Source: Endocalyx cinctus
Taxonomy: Eukaryota > Ascomycota > Sordariomycetes > Amphisphaeriales > Apiosporaceae
Direction of reading: 5' to 3'
Length of the DNA: 64,000 nt
NCBI GenBank assembly: GCA_001600455.1
Contig: BCKC01000008.1
Coordinates: 1,771,345-1,835,344 of the forward strand
The translations under genes and the position numbers were made by a program. The notes beneath the pieces are model-generated. The model did not search any database, was not told the DNA's origin, and saw only the letters and a program-made list of their open reading frames with translations. Positions 13,514-23,889 of the stretch are shown in pieces; positions within the stretch are counted from its first letter, which is position 1, and every line of letters begins with the position of its first letter.

Positions 13514-14320
13514 ACGGGATATTATACTATGGGATCCAGGACATTAAACAAAGACGTCGGTACTAAACAGGACGACCACGGAGATTATTTGGCAGGGATA
13601 CATTATGTCGGCGTAGTACTTTGATTTGATGCCACTTTTGACTTGGGGTGTGATTTCTGGAAGAAACCCAAATAAATATGGAAAGAATATTATTGAACAA
13701 GCCGTGTCAATGAACTACCCTATCTCGTATAGACGCATGACATATCTGACGTAGCAGATGAGTCGGCCGTGGTATGTTTCGTCTCAACACTTCGAGGTTC
13801 CCCGTGCCCAGCCACATACATACATACATGGATATCAACTGTATATGTGATTTTATAGCGGAGCTTCGACATCTTGCCACGAGATCTTATTTTCAGAAAT
13901 GCAGCCTGAACCGCCTACTTAGATTCTGGACAAGACGACTCCAAGATAAATCAAGATTCAGCACCAGATAATGTCGGTATATCACCTATCGACTGGCGAC
14001 TCCGCAAATGATAGGTCTCACCTCCCCGGAAATACTTTCTTTTGTTTATAATACAATTGGACCTGGTATGGTAAGATCTTCCGCCTATTCCATTTTTTCT
14101 TCTTTAGAACGCCCTCTCACAAGTCTTTCCTTTATTTTATCTTTTCGTTTTGTACATAATGGGTATCGACCACATGAATTTTCCTCGCTTTTGGTCAGAT
14201 TTGCACTGATATATTTTATTTATTCATTTAGATATTTTTGTTTCGTTCTTATTAACGCCGAGAAACTCGTTTATAAGAGCATAGGCATGTCGTTTTCTTT
14301 TATTTTATTTTTTTCTTTTT
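13514..14320. other. convergent intergenic region, no gene seen
   Basis: This lies between the 3' ends of the carboxylase gene and the bS16m gene. It is A/T-rich with small open frames only. A 3' UTR is expected at its left end, where CCCAAATAAATATGG at 13668-13682 could serve as a polyadenylation signal. Confidence 0.5.
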
Positions 14321-14805
14321 TTACTGAGCATCCGATGTGGGTTGCAAGGCATCGCGTGGTAAGGGCCGGGGTACTCGCGGTTCCGTGTTTCTGTACTTGG
14401 GAGGAATTATACCGAGCTAACAATATCACATCTGCGTTAGCTAGAGGCACAGATAGGCAAGTCCAGAAGTGAGCACACGTACCATGGATAGCAACCTCCA
14501 TACGGTGTCGGTGGGCTGGGCGCCAACTCCTATCCAGTACGTCGCCCTCAGCTTATCTATCTGGATATCCTTGTGCAAACGACCCGAGTTGTCGTACGGG
14601 TCCGGCTTCGGCATAGGGTCGTAGGTGCCGATGACCTCGAGAGGTCGGCTGTTTCGCGCGGTCCTGGATTTTGGGGGGAGTTTATATTAGTCTTTTTTTG
14701 CGTATACAAATCCCATAGGAGTAGCTACCTCGCTTGAGCAACGACGATGTTGTAAAATGGCGCGTTCTTTCGCCCGAAACGGGCCAATCGTATCTTAACA
14801 ACCAT
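14321..14805 (-). CDS. mrps16: mitochondrial small ribosomal subunit protein bS16m
   Basis: Three exons (14729-14805, 14483-14663, 14321-14416) encode 117 residues. The start MVVKIRLARFGRKNAPFYNI is the classical S16 N-terminus. Exon 2 continues RTARNSRPLEVIGTYDP and reaches ATYWIGVGAQPTDTVWRLL, the S16 helix region, and exon 3 gives LGIIPPKYRN and a short tail ending DAQ. Splice sites are GTAGCT/CCAG and GTACGT/TTAG, and both junctions keep the frame. The protein binds 16S-like rRNA in the mitochondrial small subunit. The C-terminal extension is short. The gene diverges from the NAD(P)HX epimerase gene 434 bp away. The identification rests on motif recognition and is strong. Confidence 0.93.
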
Positions 14806-15239
14806 CGTTCAATTGTGTCTTGATATACTAGTTATTAATATCAAATTCGGAAATGGTGATAATATACGCTTGACTACTACAAAGTCATTTTCCCTAGCCT
14901 CAGTTAATTTTGTCGGATTCGGGTTTTCATTTCTTCCAGCTTTGAAGCTTTTTAATATGGGTCTACCCATAGCTGCTTTTGAGCCTAACCATTTCAGGTT
15001 GGCGCTTCAAAACGGTTAGCCAATCAGATGTGCGAGACAAATACAACCAATCAGAGAAAAGCTTTCCGTAGTGATGTCAGTCCCTAAACTATCTATTATC
15101 ACCCACTCAACCGCTACTTCGAACTCCAACTTCATCATTTCTTCAAGATTCCGTGTAATTCCGGTAGTCAAATTTTTATTGGAAAAAAAATATATCGTAA
15201 ATTTCAATACTGAATATTTCCAGAATATTCGATATAGAT
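14806..15239. promoter_or_regulatory. shared promoter region of mrps16 and nnr1
   Basis: 434 bp between two divergent start codons. It holds A/T-rich stretches and CCAATCAG/AACCAATCAG pairs at about 15018-15055 (CCAAT-type boxes on the plus strand). The CCAAT reading is inference. Confidence 0.5.
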
Positions 15240-16605
15240 ATGGCACTCAAGGTACGCGAAATAATCACATTCACAATACCATTTTTGGTATAGGCTAGGC
15301 CTAGCTAACCAAACTAATACGGTCATAGACGCTGTCTGCTAAAGCTGCTGCTGCTCTAGACAAAGAGCTCATGAGCACCGGGGCCTTTTCTATCGATCAG
15401 CTAATGGAATTGGCTGGTTTATCCGTCTCTCAAGTCGGTATGCACCACGAGAGTCAACTCACGTCTTTATAATATTTCCATCTAACAGGATATATATTTA
15501 GTTTATAAAGTTCATCCTTTGAACCAGGGTAGTCGTGTACTTGTTGCATGCGGTCCAGGAAATAATGGTATGATGCTTTGCCACATTTCAGTATAAGTTT
15601 TTTTTTTTTTTTTTTAATGTTCAAATAAATTGACTTATCTGTGCAGGCGGGGATGGCCTAGTCGCCGCTCGGCATCTTTGTCATTATGGGTATAAGCCGA
15701 CCATCTATTATCCGAAAAGAAGCAAGAATGATTTGTATCAGGTACGATATTACGTCTCAATTTTGTCATATGATCATGTCGTCTCCATCCGTCACCCCTG
15801 GCTCGATTATTATTGTATTATTACAACCACCTGCCTTCTTGAACCCGTCAAAATGAGGCATCCCGCCACCCCCCTGTTTTCATTACAATAACTGCTCATG
15901 TAAACTTGTTCTCATATCTTCCCGCGATGCATTGATAAGAAAGATCATCGCGCCTCGAAAGTAATAGTTGGATAATTTTTTTTTCGGTGCTTTTTGTTCT
16001 CGTTTGGTTTTATACTAATTGTATCGTCCCTCTTAGCGACTTGCTAAGCAACTAGAGGATCTCGAAGTCCCATTCGTAGATGACTTCCCATCGGCTATGA
16101 AGTCGACGGATCATATTGTAGATGCGGTTTTCGGTAAGTGATTTTTTGTTTTTGTTTTATCGTCCTTCAATGAAACCACCACTTATTATGAGCGATAAAA
16201 AAATAAAGGCTTCAGTTTTTCGGGCGAGGTTCGTGAGCCGTTTCCTGCGGTAATCCAGGCCTTGGAGGAAACCAAGATTCCTGTCACCTCCGTTGATGCT
16301 CCATCTTCGTGGAATATCGAAACCGGTCCACCAGAGACTGGACTGGGCAGCAAATTCAACCCCGAGTTCCTAATAAGTCTAACTGCGCCGAAGCCGTTAG
16401 TCAAACACTTTAGAGGGCGTCATTTCATTGGTGGACGGTTCGTCTTTGCCTCTCCAGAGCTATATTCTCAACGTTTGGTTGGTGACTAACGTACCTGCGT
16501 AGCTTCGTCTCCCCCGCGATAGCCAAAAAGTATGAATTTGATCTTCCAGAGTATCGAGGGCTCGACCAGATTGTCGAGGTGCCTTCGGAGACGCAGAAAC
16601 TCTAA
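15240..16605 (+). CDS. nnr1: NAD(P)H-hydrate epimerase (YjeF_N family)
   Basis: Seven exons encode 236 residues: 15240-15251, 15329-15437, 15502-15567, 15647-15741, 16037-16133, 16209-16437 and 16503-16605. The first exon has only four codons (MALK). The spliced product reads [15 protein letters not shown], then [38 protein letters not shown] (the NAD(P)HX-binding GNNGGDG loop, about residues 60-70), [25 protein letters not shown] and [15 protein letters not shown] with the catalytic-region Asp. This matches the whole YjeF_N domain at its usual size. The enzyme interconverts the R and S forms of damaged, hydrated NAD(P)H so that a separate dehydratase can repair it. No presequence is apparent. 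The sixth intron (65 bp) uses a GTTCGT donor, which is unusual but forced by the reading frame; the intron at 15742-16036 is long at 295 bp. Confidence 0.92.
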
Positions 16606-16691
16606 TCGTCCTTTTGACCGTAATGCCATGGTGCAGTGCTAAGATGAAACTGAGGGGTACGAGGTCGGCGGTGGAGTTCTCGTTCGTGTGG

Positions 16692-16889
16692 TCACATTAC
16701 CGCGCAACCCCCTCTGCGGCTCCAGGGGCATACCGGGCTGGGGCAGCGGCCTTCTTGCATCTCTTCGATTTCCTCTCTCGTCCCCCTCGGACACTCGAGG
16801 AGCGGGGGATGGTATTCCGGACAAAATTCGACGTAAACAAGGTATTCCTTCCCACAAACTGGGCAATGGGACGTATGCTCAGTGCACAT
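16692..16889 (-). CDS. small cysteine-rich protein, unrecognised
   Basis: A 65-residue open frame starting MCTEHTSHCPVCGKEYLVY. It has eight Cys, including CPVC (residues 9-12), one each near 22 and 33, and CPSPVC near 49-54. The His/Cys spacing suggests a small zinc-binding fold, and there is no signal peptide. It ends in a Gly-Gly-Cys segment. Similar tiny Cys-rich proteins are frequent in filamentous fungi and generally uncharacterised. It converges on the nnr1 gene 86 bp away. It could be the last exon of a longer gene, because the region just upstream on the same strand (17000-17230) also has an exon-like segment. The call rests on composition and codon pattern only. Confidence 0.45.
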   Translation of the reverse strand: MCTEHTSHCPVCGKEYLVYVEFCPEYHPPLLECPRGTREEIEEMQEGRCPSPVCPWSRRGGCAVM

Positions 16890-19800
16890 TAAAGCTGTCG
16901 TCTAAACCTCTACACTGAATGAAGAAAATATACTAGATGACGGTCGAAAAGTCGAAAGTCCCTGGCAGGACAAGATTTTGAGGATTACGACAAGATTTTA
17001 TTTGATCTAACATCCGTATGACCGTAAGCGTTGTTAAGATCAAGGTGTCTTCTTTGCTGCCGTACATAGGATTTTTTTTGTTTTTCTTTTTCTTTCTCTT
17101 TCTCTTTTATCTGGGGAAGGGAAAAGAAAAAAGATATCAAGATAAATTTGTCATCCGTAAGTTGTATACAGTGAGGCTCCTCGTTCGGGATGAATTCGAG
17201 ATAGTGGACGCCCATAAATTGGAGCACTTATAAAGAGGCGGTTCCAGTGGCGACTGTAGCTTCTGTCGTACACGTATCTCACCGTACTGGGGTATGCACA
17301 GAAGGAAAAAGGAGTTATTCATTTCCAATTGCTCCGAATTAAACTGGCTTAATCTTTTTCTGTACAAAAAGGATTATTTGAAGCGAGATTTCTTACCTCA
17401 CAAATCAATAATATTTTTTCCTTTGTTTTTTTTTTTTTTTTTTTTGCTGTCCAATCTAGCAGTTACCCAACTTGGTGAGTCCGGAGCTTTTGCTCCTAAC
17501 TTATGCGTATAGGCCGCGAAGGCACCAAAATGCTTAGGTTTCGTTTCCCCCCTACCCCCCCTCTGCCCCTGTTACTCAGGTACATGATAGCGGGGACCCG
17601 CGGTACTATTTTGTTCCCATCATTATTAATTTTTCTCGTTAATCCTTCTTCGTTCTTTTTTTTCTTCTCTTCCCCCTTCTGCAGCTAAAACGTAGCCGAT
17701 CTTCCTTTTCATGTCAGTCTCTTTGAATCGATTATTATAAGCAGAACAAATTAATAGAGAATGTAAGAATGTCTGACAGATATCAGGCTCATACGCGTAT
17801 TATTATGTATTATCATTATTATTATTTGACTTTTTAATTGATGTCTAGCTTCTCTCTTTCCCCCCTCCCCCTTCTATCCTTGTACCTTTTTGATTCTAGA
17901 TCATATCCACTTTACTACGTATGCGGAGAACATAAATCGATTTGTTTCCAAAAGTCACTTTATTTTTTGATTGACGACGATAGAGATTCATTTGTATCGT
18001 ACTATTATTATAATCAATTGATTTGCTGATTTGCGAAATCCGATATCCGAGCGTTTAAGGCACTTTTTTATCTTGTCAATGGAATTCGGCATCGATTTCT
18101 AACAATTCGATTAATTGATCAACCTCTATTATGTATGAGATGTACGATCTTTACTTGTTCCATCATCTGAATTTCGTCATCTGAACTACAACATTCCATA
18201 ATAAGAAACCCTTGTTATGCGCCTCAAAATGGCTGTGTACGTCTAACAGATAACATATGATTGATTGATTGATTTATACACCAAAGTTTTTTTTTTTTTT
18301 TTTTTTTTTCTAATCTACTAATCTACTAACTAACTCATAGTCACAATTCGTATAGTACACACGATGAATAGACTCGTCTGTAAGATAAGTTGGTCTTTTT
18401 TTTTTTTTTTTTTTTTTTTTAATTGCTGACAATCAGCCCACGTGATGCACGTATAATAAAAAAGAAAAGAAAAGAAATCAATCCATGTGGTGCTTCGGCG
18501 GGTTGCGCATAGCTAACCATAACCCTCGCAAAGCCAATTCACTAACATTTTTATTTTCGTTGGAGCTGCTTAAGTTACATTTTCAGGGCTGATGAATGGA
18601 TATATCCGATAGGATCAGCGCTTTAGCGCAGCACTAATCGGTCTCGGGTAATGATGTCGTCGATAATCGTTAAAACACTAAAGGGACGACAACGACGAAA
18701 ATTTAAGGTATCAATCTATCTATATATCTTACTTTAGCTACTGTAGAAACCGATTCGTTCATTTCATTACGGAAAGAAAACTCCTTTCAACAGGTTGTGG
18801 GATCGCTTTCGGTTTGGCAGATATCATGATAGCTACCTACGACGTCTTCCATAATACTTCCGGCTTATCCACTAACTAACTATCGTACCCTTATTATTCT
18901 GCATCCCCACCCAACAAGATAATACCAAGCGTGTTTTGAAAAGAACACGAGGCCTACGATACAAGGAATACTTCTTTCAAAAAAAAAGAAAAAGAAAAAA
19001 TTGCCACTTGGGCTCAAATTTCAAGAACAATTTATTATGAAACAGAACCACTTTGTTTTGGCCACAATAACGGGAACTTTAAGCGTTTTTTCTCTTTTAT
19101 GAGAAGATTAAAAACCGGTCCTCCGAGCTGACGGTAAGACCGCTCTAGGTCACCGTCCCGGCTAGCCAAACTCGGACGCCCATATTCAACCACCAAACTA
19201 ATTTTTCTTGTCCTCGTTATCCAACCTTCCTGTTGACTCACCACATGCGGATATCCCAACCCCACCTCAACAACATTTTTACCAAACTCTTCATCCAATA
19301 TTTGCCACCTACCTTCTCGCATTGACGAGTTTTCTCTACCCGATGCTAATCTCAGAACAGCGAAAGAGAAAAAAAAAAAAAAAAAAAAAAAGGGAAATTA
19401 AGGGAAGTACACATGATCTTCGGTGCTGAGAAGAAGGTACGGTCAGTATAATATGCGCATTCGGTATATCAACACTTTGGATAGCAGAAAGACGATCTCG
19501 CATTATGCCGAACCAATAACATGGATTCGGGTATGTGGATTATACGTCAAAACTGGTAGATCGTAGCCCGTTCCGGAAGCAGCTGGGAAAGCCTTGACGG
19601 GGGTTCTGTAGCCTCAAATACTCACCCCTGAACGACCCATACCGGCCCCTCCAAAAAGCAATCAAGTGCTACCACCGCATATACCAGAAGAAGGCATTTT
19701 TGCCACATCATCAAACGTACGTCCGTGTGTTGAGCCACAGTGTGGCTGCATGTGGATGTCGAGAGTTTGCTCAAACCGCTTCTATCCCTTTGCTCTGGTT

Positions 19801-19962
19801 GGTTGTCTTGATCTCGGGTGGCCTAGATTCGCGCATTTTTGTGGCGCCATCTTACATTTCGCCACAATTCGCCACATTTCTATATCGTTCGAGACGCATC
19901 TCGAGATTTCTCACCACCATCAAAAGATAACTCGGCCTTCGTAAAGAAGAAAAAAAGCATCG
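16890..19962. other. gene-poor, homopolymer-rich stretch
   Basis: Mostly A/T-rich sequence with long T runs (17429-17446, 18287-18309, 18396-18420) and A runs near 19372-19391. Possible exon-like pieces exist at about 17140-17230 (minus) and 19200-19370 (either strand), but none could be tied into a gene with a start, splice sites and a stop. Confidence 0.5.
18287..18420. repeat. paired long poly-T tracts
   Basis: A run of 23 T (18287-18309) and a run of 25 T (18396-18420) are separated by 86 bp. They sit in non-coding sequence and may be length-variable. Confidence 0.9.
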
Positions 19963-20538
19963 TCACATGCCGACCACTTCGAATGCAAAAACCTGCGAGG
20001 GGACGTCAGAAAACGTAAAGTATTTATGCAAAATTTACTCACGCTTGCATACGATCCCGGTCGTCATCCCTGAATACGGTGTCACCTGTCCCTGACTAAA
20101 CAAGGAGTTTGACCACAGCAACGGGTCGTCGTCGTCATCATTCCCTCGACGATCCCTAATGGGTGCCTGAGACCTTTCATGCAACTCCGATATTGCGGTG
20201 CCCGAGTACGACGTAGTGAGAGATTAAAAAAAAAAATCCCTTGTCTAGCTGAATCTTGTCACTTTCTTCGACACAAGTCGTAACTATCGTGCTGCCTTGC
20301 CTGCTTTCAGACACCACATCCGAGCGGATTCGCCGCTTAGTCCCGGCATTTGCAAAAACGTTGAGATGTCTGGTACCTTTCTTCTTCTGCTGAGTGGGAT
20401 CTTCTTGGCCAATTTGCCCCCTTCCTCCCCTTTCTCCTTAACGTCTTCAATAGATTATGCGTGATAATCGTCCTCGGTCACTGGAAACGGCCATTCGTTT
20501 CGTGTGACTCACAAAGACCTATCACGATGTCGAATCAT
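19963..20538 (-). CDS. unrecognised multi-exon gene (5' structure uncertain)
   Basis: The 3' half is well supported. A roughly 50-60 codon open stretch ends at 20053 (SELHERSQAPIRDR, then an Asp run, DPLLWSNSLFSQGQVTPYSG and MTTGI), followed by a GTATGC...CGCAG intron and a last exon 19963-19992 that completes TGIVFAFEVVGM and a TGA stop. Further upstream, a second frame at about 20235-20430 reads GQIGQEDPTQQKKKGTRHLN and RSDVVSESRQGST, and a possible start exon at 20513-20538 (MIRHRDRSL with a GTGAGT donor) joins it in frame. How the middle frame connects to the 3' frame across an 11-T tract is unclear. An intron is likely, with its acceptor at GGAG near 20193 or CTCAG near 20178. The product appears hydrophilic with no membrane segment. 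I do not recognise the family. It lies tail-to-head downstream of the Zn2Cys6 gene. Confidence 0.5.
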
Positions 20539-20809
20539 ATCGTTTATGGATGGGATACGAGATGTTCTCCTTGACAAAACTCATATCTCCGGTTACGATA
20601 CTCAACGTGTCCTTTTTTACTTGTTGCATGTAAGTTAAACACGTAATATTAGCGAGACAGAAAGTCCGCAAGTAGATCACTATCTTGCTTTTTGAAGCAG
20701 AAAGATGTCGGCAACAACTGCCGCCTACTCGAGTACATCGTTGATATAGTTATAGACTAACAGCTGCATAACTAAAATGGCCGTCTCTCTTAAAGTAAAT
20801 CGATTTACA

Positions 20810-23289
20810 TCAAGACTTGGGGTCAATTGGAGCCCAAGATAGATTAAACCCATGAAATGGCGCTTCTTCAGCCATGACTTGGAATTCTGGGAAGGTATCA
20901 TTAACAACGGAACCGACATGTAACTGGTTTCCCCCTCTGTACCTTAACCTTGATGGTATAGAGACGGTTCCGTGAATATCATCTTCCCCGTAAGAGAAAC
21001 GTTCAGCATACGCAATAAGCTGTCTCATAACATCACGCATGTCCCGAGCCGCATTGTAGTCCATATGCCTTAAAAAGTCGTCCAGATGGGTCATGCCGGC
21101 GATGATCAGCTCTTTGTCACCGGCCCAGATATTGTTGTGACGGGCGTAAAATATGTTATCAGCGATTAGAGAAATGAGGCTTGAATTAAATGCGCATAGA
21201 GTCGTTCTAGGTTGTTTTTTATTTTCCGGATACGCATGTATACACTTAATTAGTTTATCGCCTTTTTTTTTTTTTTTTTTGCCCTTTTTCTTCTAAAAGG
21301 GCGGAAAAGAAAAATGGAAATAATGTATGTAACATACCGTACAAAAAAAGGGTCTCTCGAAATAATCGTGGCGGATAGTCTCAAATATTCTCGGCTTTCC
21401 GCCACGAGCGTTCGCCATCCTTGCGGTATGGGCGCGTGAGGGACGAGTTGCCCGGCCGTCACTTTGTGGCCGTAATCTCGGACCGTTCCTACCCATCTGT
21501 ACGTGCATTACGTTGATGGATTAGTAAGTGAACTAAAGTAGGGTACCAAATTTGTAACTCAACAACTTCACAAACTCTCTCTATTTTAAACGTACTTGGA
21601 GTAATGGAAAGAATCCCACGCGCTAGCAAAGCTCAGCTGCGCCCGACTGGACAGGGACGCGGAATACAGGAGACACATAAACCAGGTCAATTCATCCGAG
21701 GTATCGCCCGCGTAGCCGACGTTATTGCCGCCACCGCCGAACCGCTGTAGTAGAGAAGAAGAAGACGACAACAGCGTAGCCGGGCGGAATTCCGCCGGCA
21801 CCCCGGCGTTCCACTCGTCCAGCATGCGAAACGCGCCCGCCACGCTCTTGGACCGCTCCTCGGCCCCGCACCGGAGCGCCGAGGCCGAGTACACGCAGTC
21901 GTAGACGCGGCCCTGGATCATGGCCAGCTCGACGCGGGCCCGGAAGAAGAAGAGCTTCATCTTTTTGGTCTTCTCCCTCTCGCCGACGTCGGCGGGGGTC
22001 CGCCGCGGACGACCGAATCCCGCCGTCGCCGTCGGATCGTAATCGTAATCGTCCTCCTCCGCGTCGGAGCCCTCCTCGAGCGGCGGCAGGTCCAAGTCGA
22101 TATCGTCGTCCCGCTGGAGCGGAGCCAGCTTCGCTTTGAGGCTGATATCCCGATCGAGCACGTACGCGACCCAGAAGACGCGATCCCGCTGCCGCCGAAC
22201 CGTCGCCGGGGAAACTCCTCCTTCGTCGTCGTCCGTCGGACCGCCGGTATCGCGGCAGGAAGGAGGGGGATGAGGAGGTTGCGGAGCAGCAAAGGAATAA
22301 GATCGAGGCGCGCATTTTCGCGTGTGTAAGCCCAATTTATGGCCGAGACGCAAAGCCGTCGCTATGAGGGTCAGAGCCGGCCCCTGGTCGTCTTCGGTCC
22401 AGAAGAGGATGGCGATGCCGAGGAGGACCTGCACGTTGAGGAGGCGCGTCGGCGACGAGGTGATGACCTGGGTGAGCACGGATTGGGCCTGGTGCACGTA
22501 CGTGCCGATCTGCGGGGCGGTCGTGGGCGACCGGTCGACGTGCAGCGATAGCGCGAGCACGACGTTGATGGCGGCCCAGACGACGGGCGCGTCCCGGGGG
22601 GCCGGACGGTTCTGGTACCAGGTTTTGATCATGCGAATCGTGGTGCTGGGACGGAAGAGGGGTAAGGCGGAGTTGAAGGTCGAGAGGTAATTCTCTACCA
22701 GCGGAAGCACTTCTTCCAAGGGGGGGAGGGGAACGGGGTTGATGATGTCAAAGGTTTCGGGTTTATTAGGGTAGGCGGAGGTTAGTACCGATTGAACACT
22801 ATTCGCGTAACCCCAAGAAGATGGGGTGGGCGTGGGCGTGGGTGTAGGGGTGAGTATGTCGGCGATAAAGGAGCTATTATTTTTCCCTTTCTCGAGACTC
22901 TCAACCCTATTCAAGACTTCTCTCAGCTGATCCTCGAGGGTCCGAACGCGGGATTGCAAGGCATCCACCGCTCCGCCTCCCGCGCTCACTGCTTCGCGCC
23001 TCAAGGCGATCGCTTGCTTCCGCGGCGGAGCTTTTCGGCTGGCGGCCCGATACGTGCATTCGCTGACATCGTAGACTACGCAGGCCGAGCAGCGAGGTTT
23101 TTCGCCGTCGCATTTGATCTTTTTGCGATAACAGAGGTCACAGGCCTTTTTTGGGGGTTTGTATATGTCGTTGGTGGATTAGTCAGACCTTAGCGATCTA
23201 CTTTTTATAATAATACAGTGGAAAAAGGAGTACCGGTTGTCAGCAGAGAGTGGAGGCATTACCTTTCTTTTTGGATGAGTTCCTTCCAT
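20810..23289 (-). CDS. Zn(II)2Cys6 fungal-type transcription factor
   Basis: Four exons (23263-23289, 21596-23145, 21338-21496, 20810-21206) give 710 residues. Exon 1 supplies MEGTHPKRK, directly followed by ACDLCYRKKIKCDG, so the basic residues abut the zinc cluster. The cysteines sit at about 11, 14, 21, 28, 31 and 39 (C-X2-C-X6-C-X6-C-X2-C-X7-C). A leucine-zipper-like coiled coil follows (VDALQSRVRTLEDQLREVL, about 69-96), then a TP repeat linker. A fungal middle homology region follows (KTWYQNRPAPRDAPVVWAAI, then the RQRDRVFWVAYVLDRDISLK helix). The C-terminal exons carry HKVTAGQLVPHAPIPQGW and NIFYARHNNIWAGDKELI. It is expected to act in the nucleus on CGG-type sites. It is transcribed away from an MFS transporter 600 bp off, the usual layout for a regulator controlling its neighbour. 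Coding sequence in exon 2 is clearly more GC-rich than the surroundings. The target pathway is unknown. Confidence 0.92.
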
Positions 23290-23889
23290 ATCATTTGAAT
23301 TATTGTCTCCCTCGGAATGAATAATTGGTACAAAGAGTTTGTAGTTGTAATGATAAACTTTGCTTACTCAATAGGCGTAAAGAGGAAGAAGAAGGAAAAG
23401 CGAAAAAAGGTTACGGAGGGAGGAATTGAAAATAAACTGGGTCCTGCTTCCGCGGAGGCTCCGGATGACAAAATTACGGAAAGGAAGACATTTCATGTGA
23501 AGAAAGTCCGGATAATATTAGTGAGCTCCAAGAAAGTGATAATAATTAGAATATTCAAGCATAGAAGTTCCGTGGAAGCAATAATTAGATAATTAAGGAC
23601 AAGTCTTATCTAAGAAGCCCGACAAATAGGGGGAGGCGGATTGATAGGCACCATGTATGAAGGTTTATATAGCCTTAACCTGGTAATTCCAGTATGATTT
23701 ATACCCTCCTCAAGTCCGTAAGTGATTTGAATTTAAAGACAGCTGAAAATTAAAACTACATTCTCAATACATACTCAGCTTGATTCAAAGACGAATAAGA
23801 ACCTGTAACTTACTTGCCTTCTACCTCGAGGAGAGCATAATTGTCTTGTGAATAACTTTATTTTAAACTCCTTAGATCATTTATCCACC
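23290..23889. promoter_or_regulatory. divergent promoter with CCG-containing palindromes
   Basis: 600 bp between the transcription factor and MFS start codons. It contains CCGCGG at 23450-23455, TCCGGA at 23460-23465, TCCGGA again at 23507-23512, and TTCCGTGGAA near 23569. Zn2Cys6 regulators bind paired CGG/CCG triplets, so these are plausible autoregulatory and target sites; that assignment is inference. Confidence 0.5.

Noticed and set aside
17140..17230. minus-strand exon-like piece (MGVHYLEFIPNEEPHC)
   Set aside because: Biased codons and a possible GTATAC donor, but joining it to any neighbour gives a quickly terminated low-complexity frame.
19035..19429. overlapping 95-codon minus and 73-codon plus frames
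   Set aside because: Both strands read plausibly over the same bases, neither has supporting splice sites, and the plus frame ends in a poly-Lys from an A run.
21722..22315. long Arg/Ser-rich frames antisense or shifted within the transcription factor and MFS genes
   Set aside because: Typical shadow frames of GC-rich coding DNA; the annotated frames carry the domain motifs.
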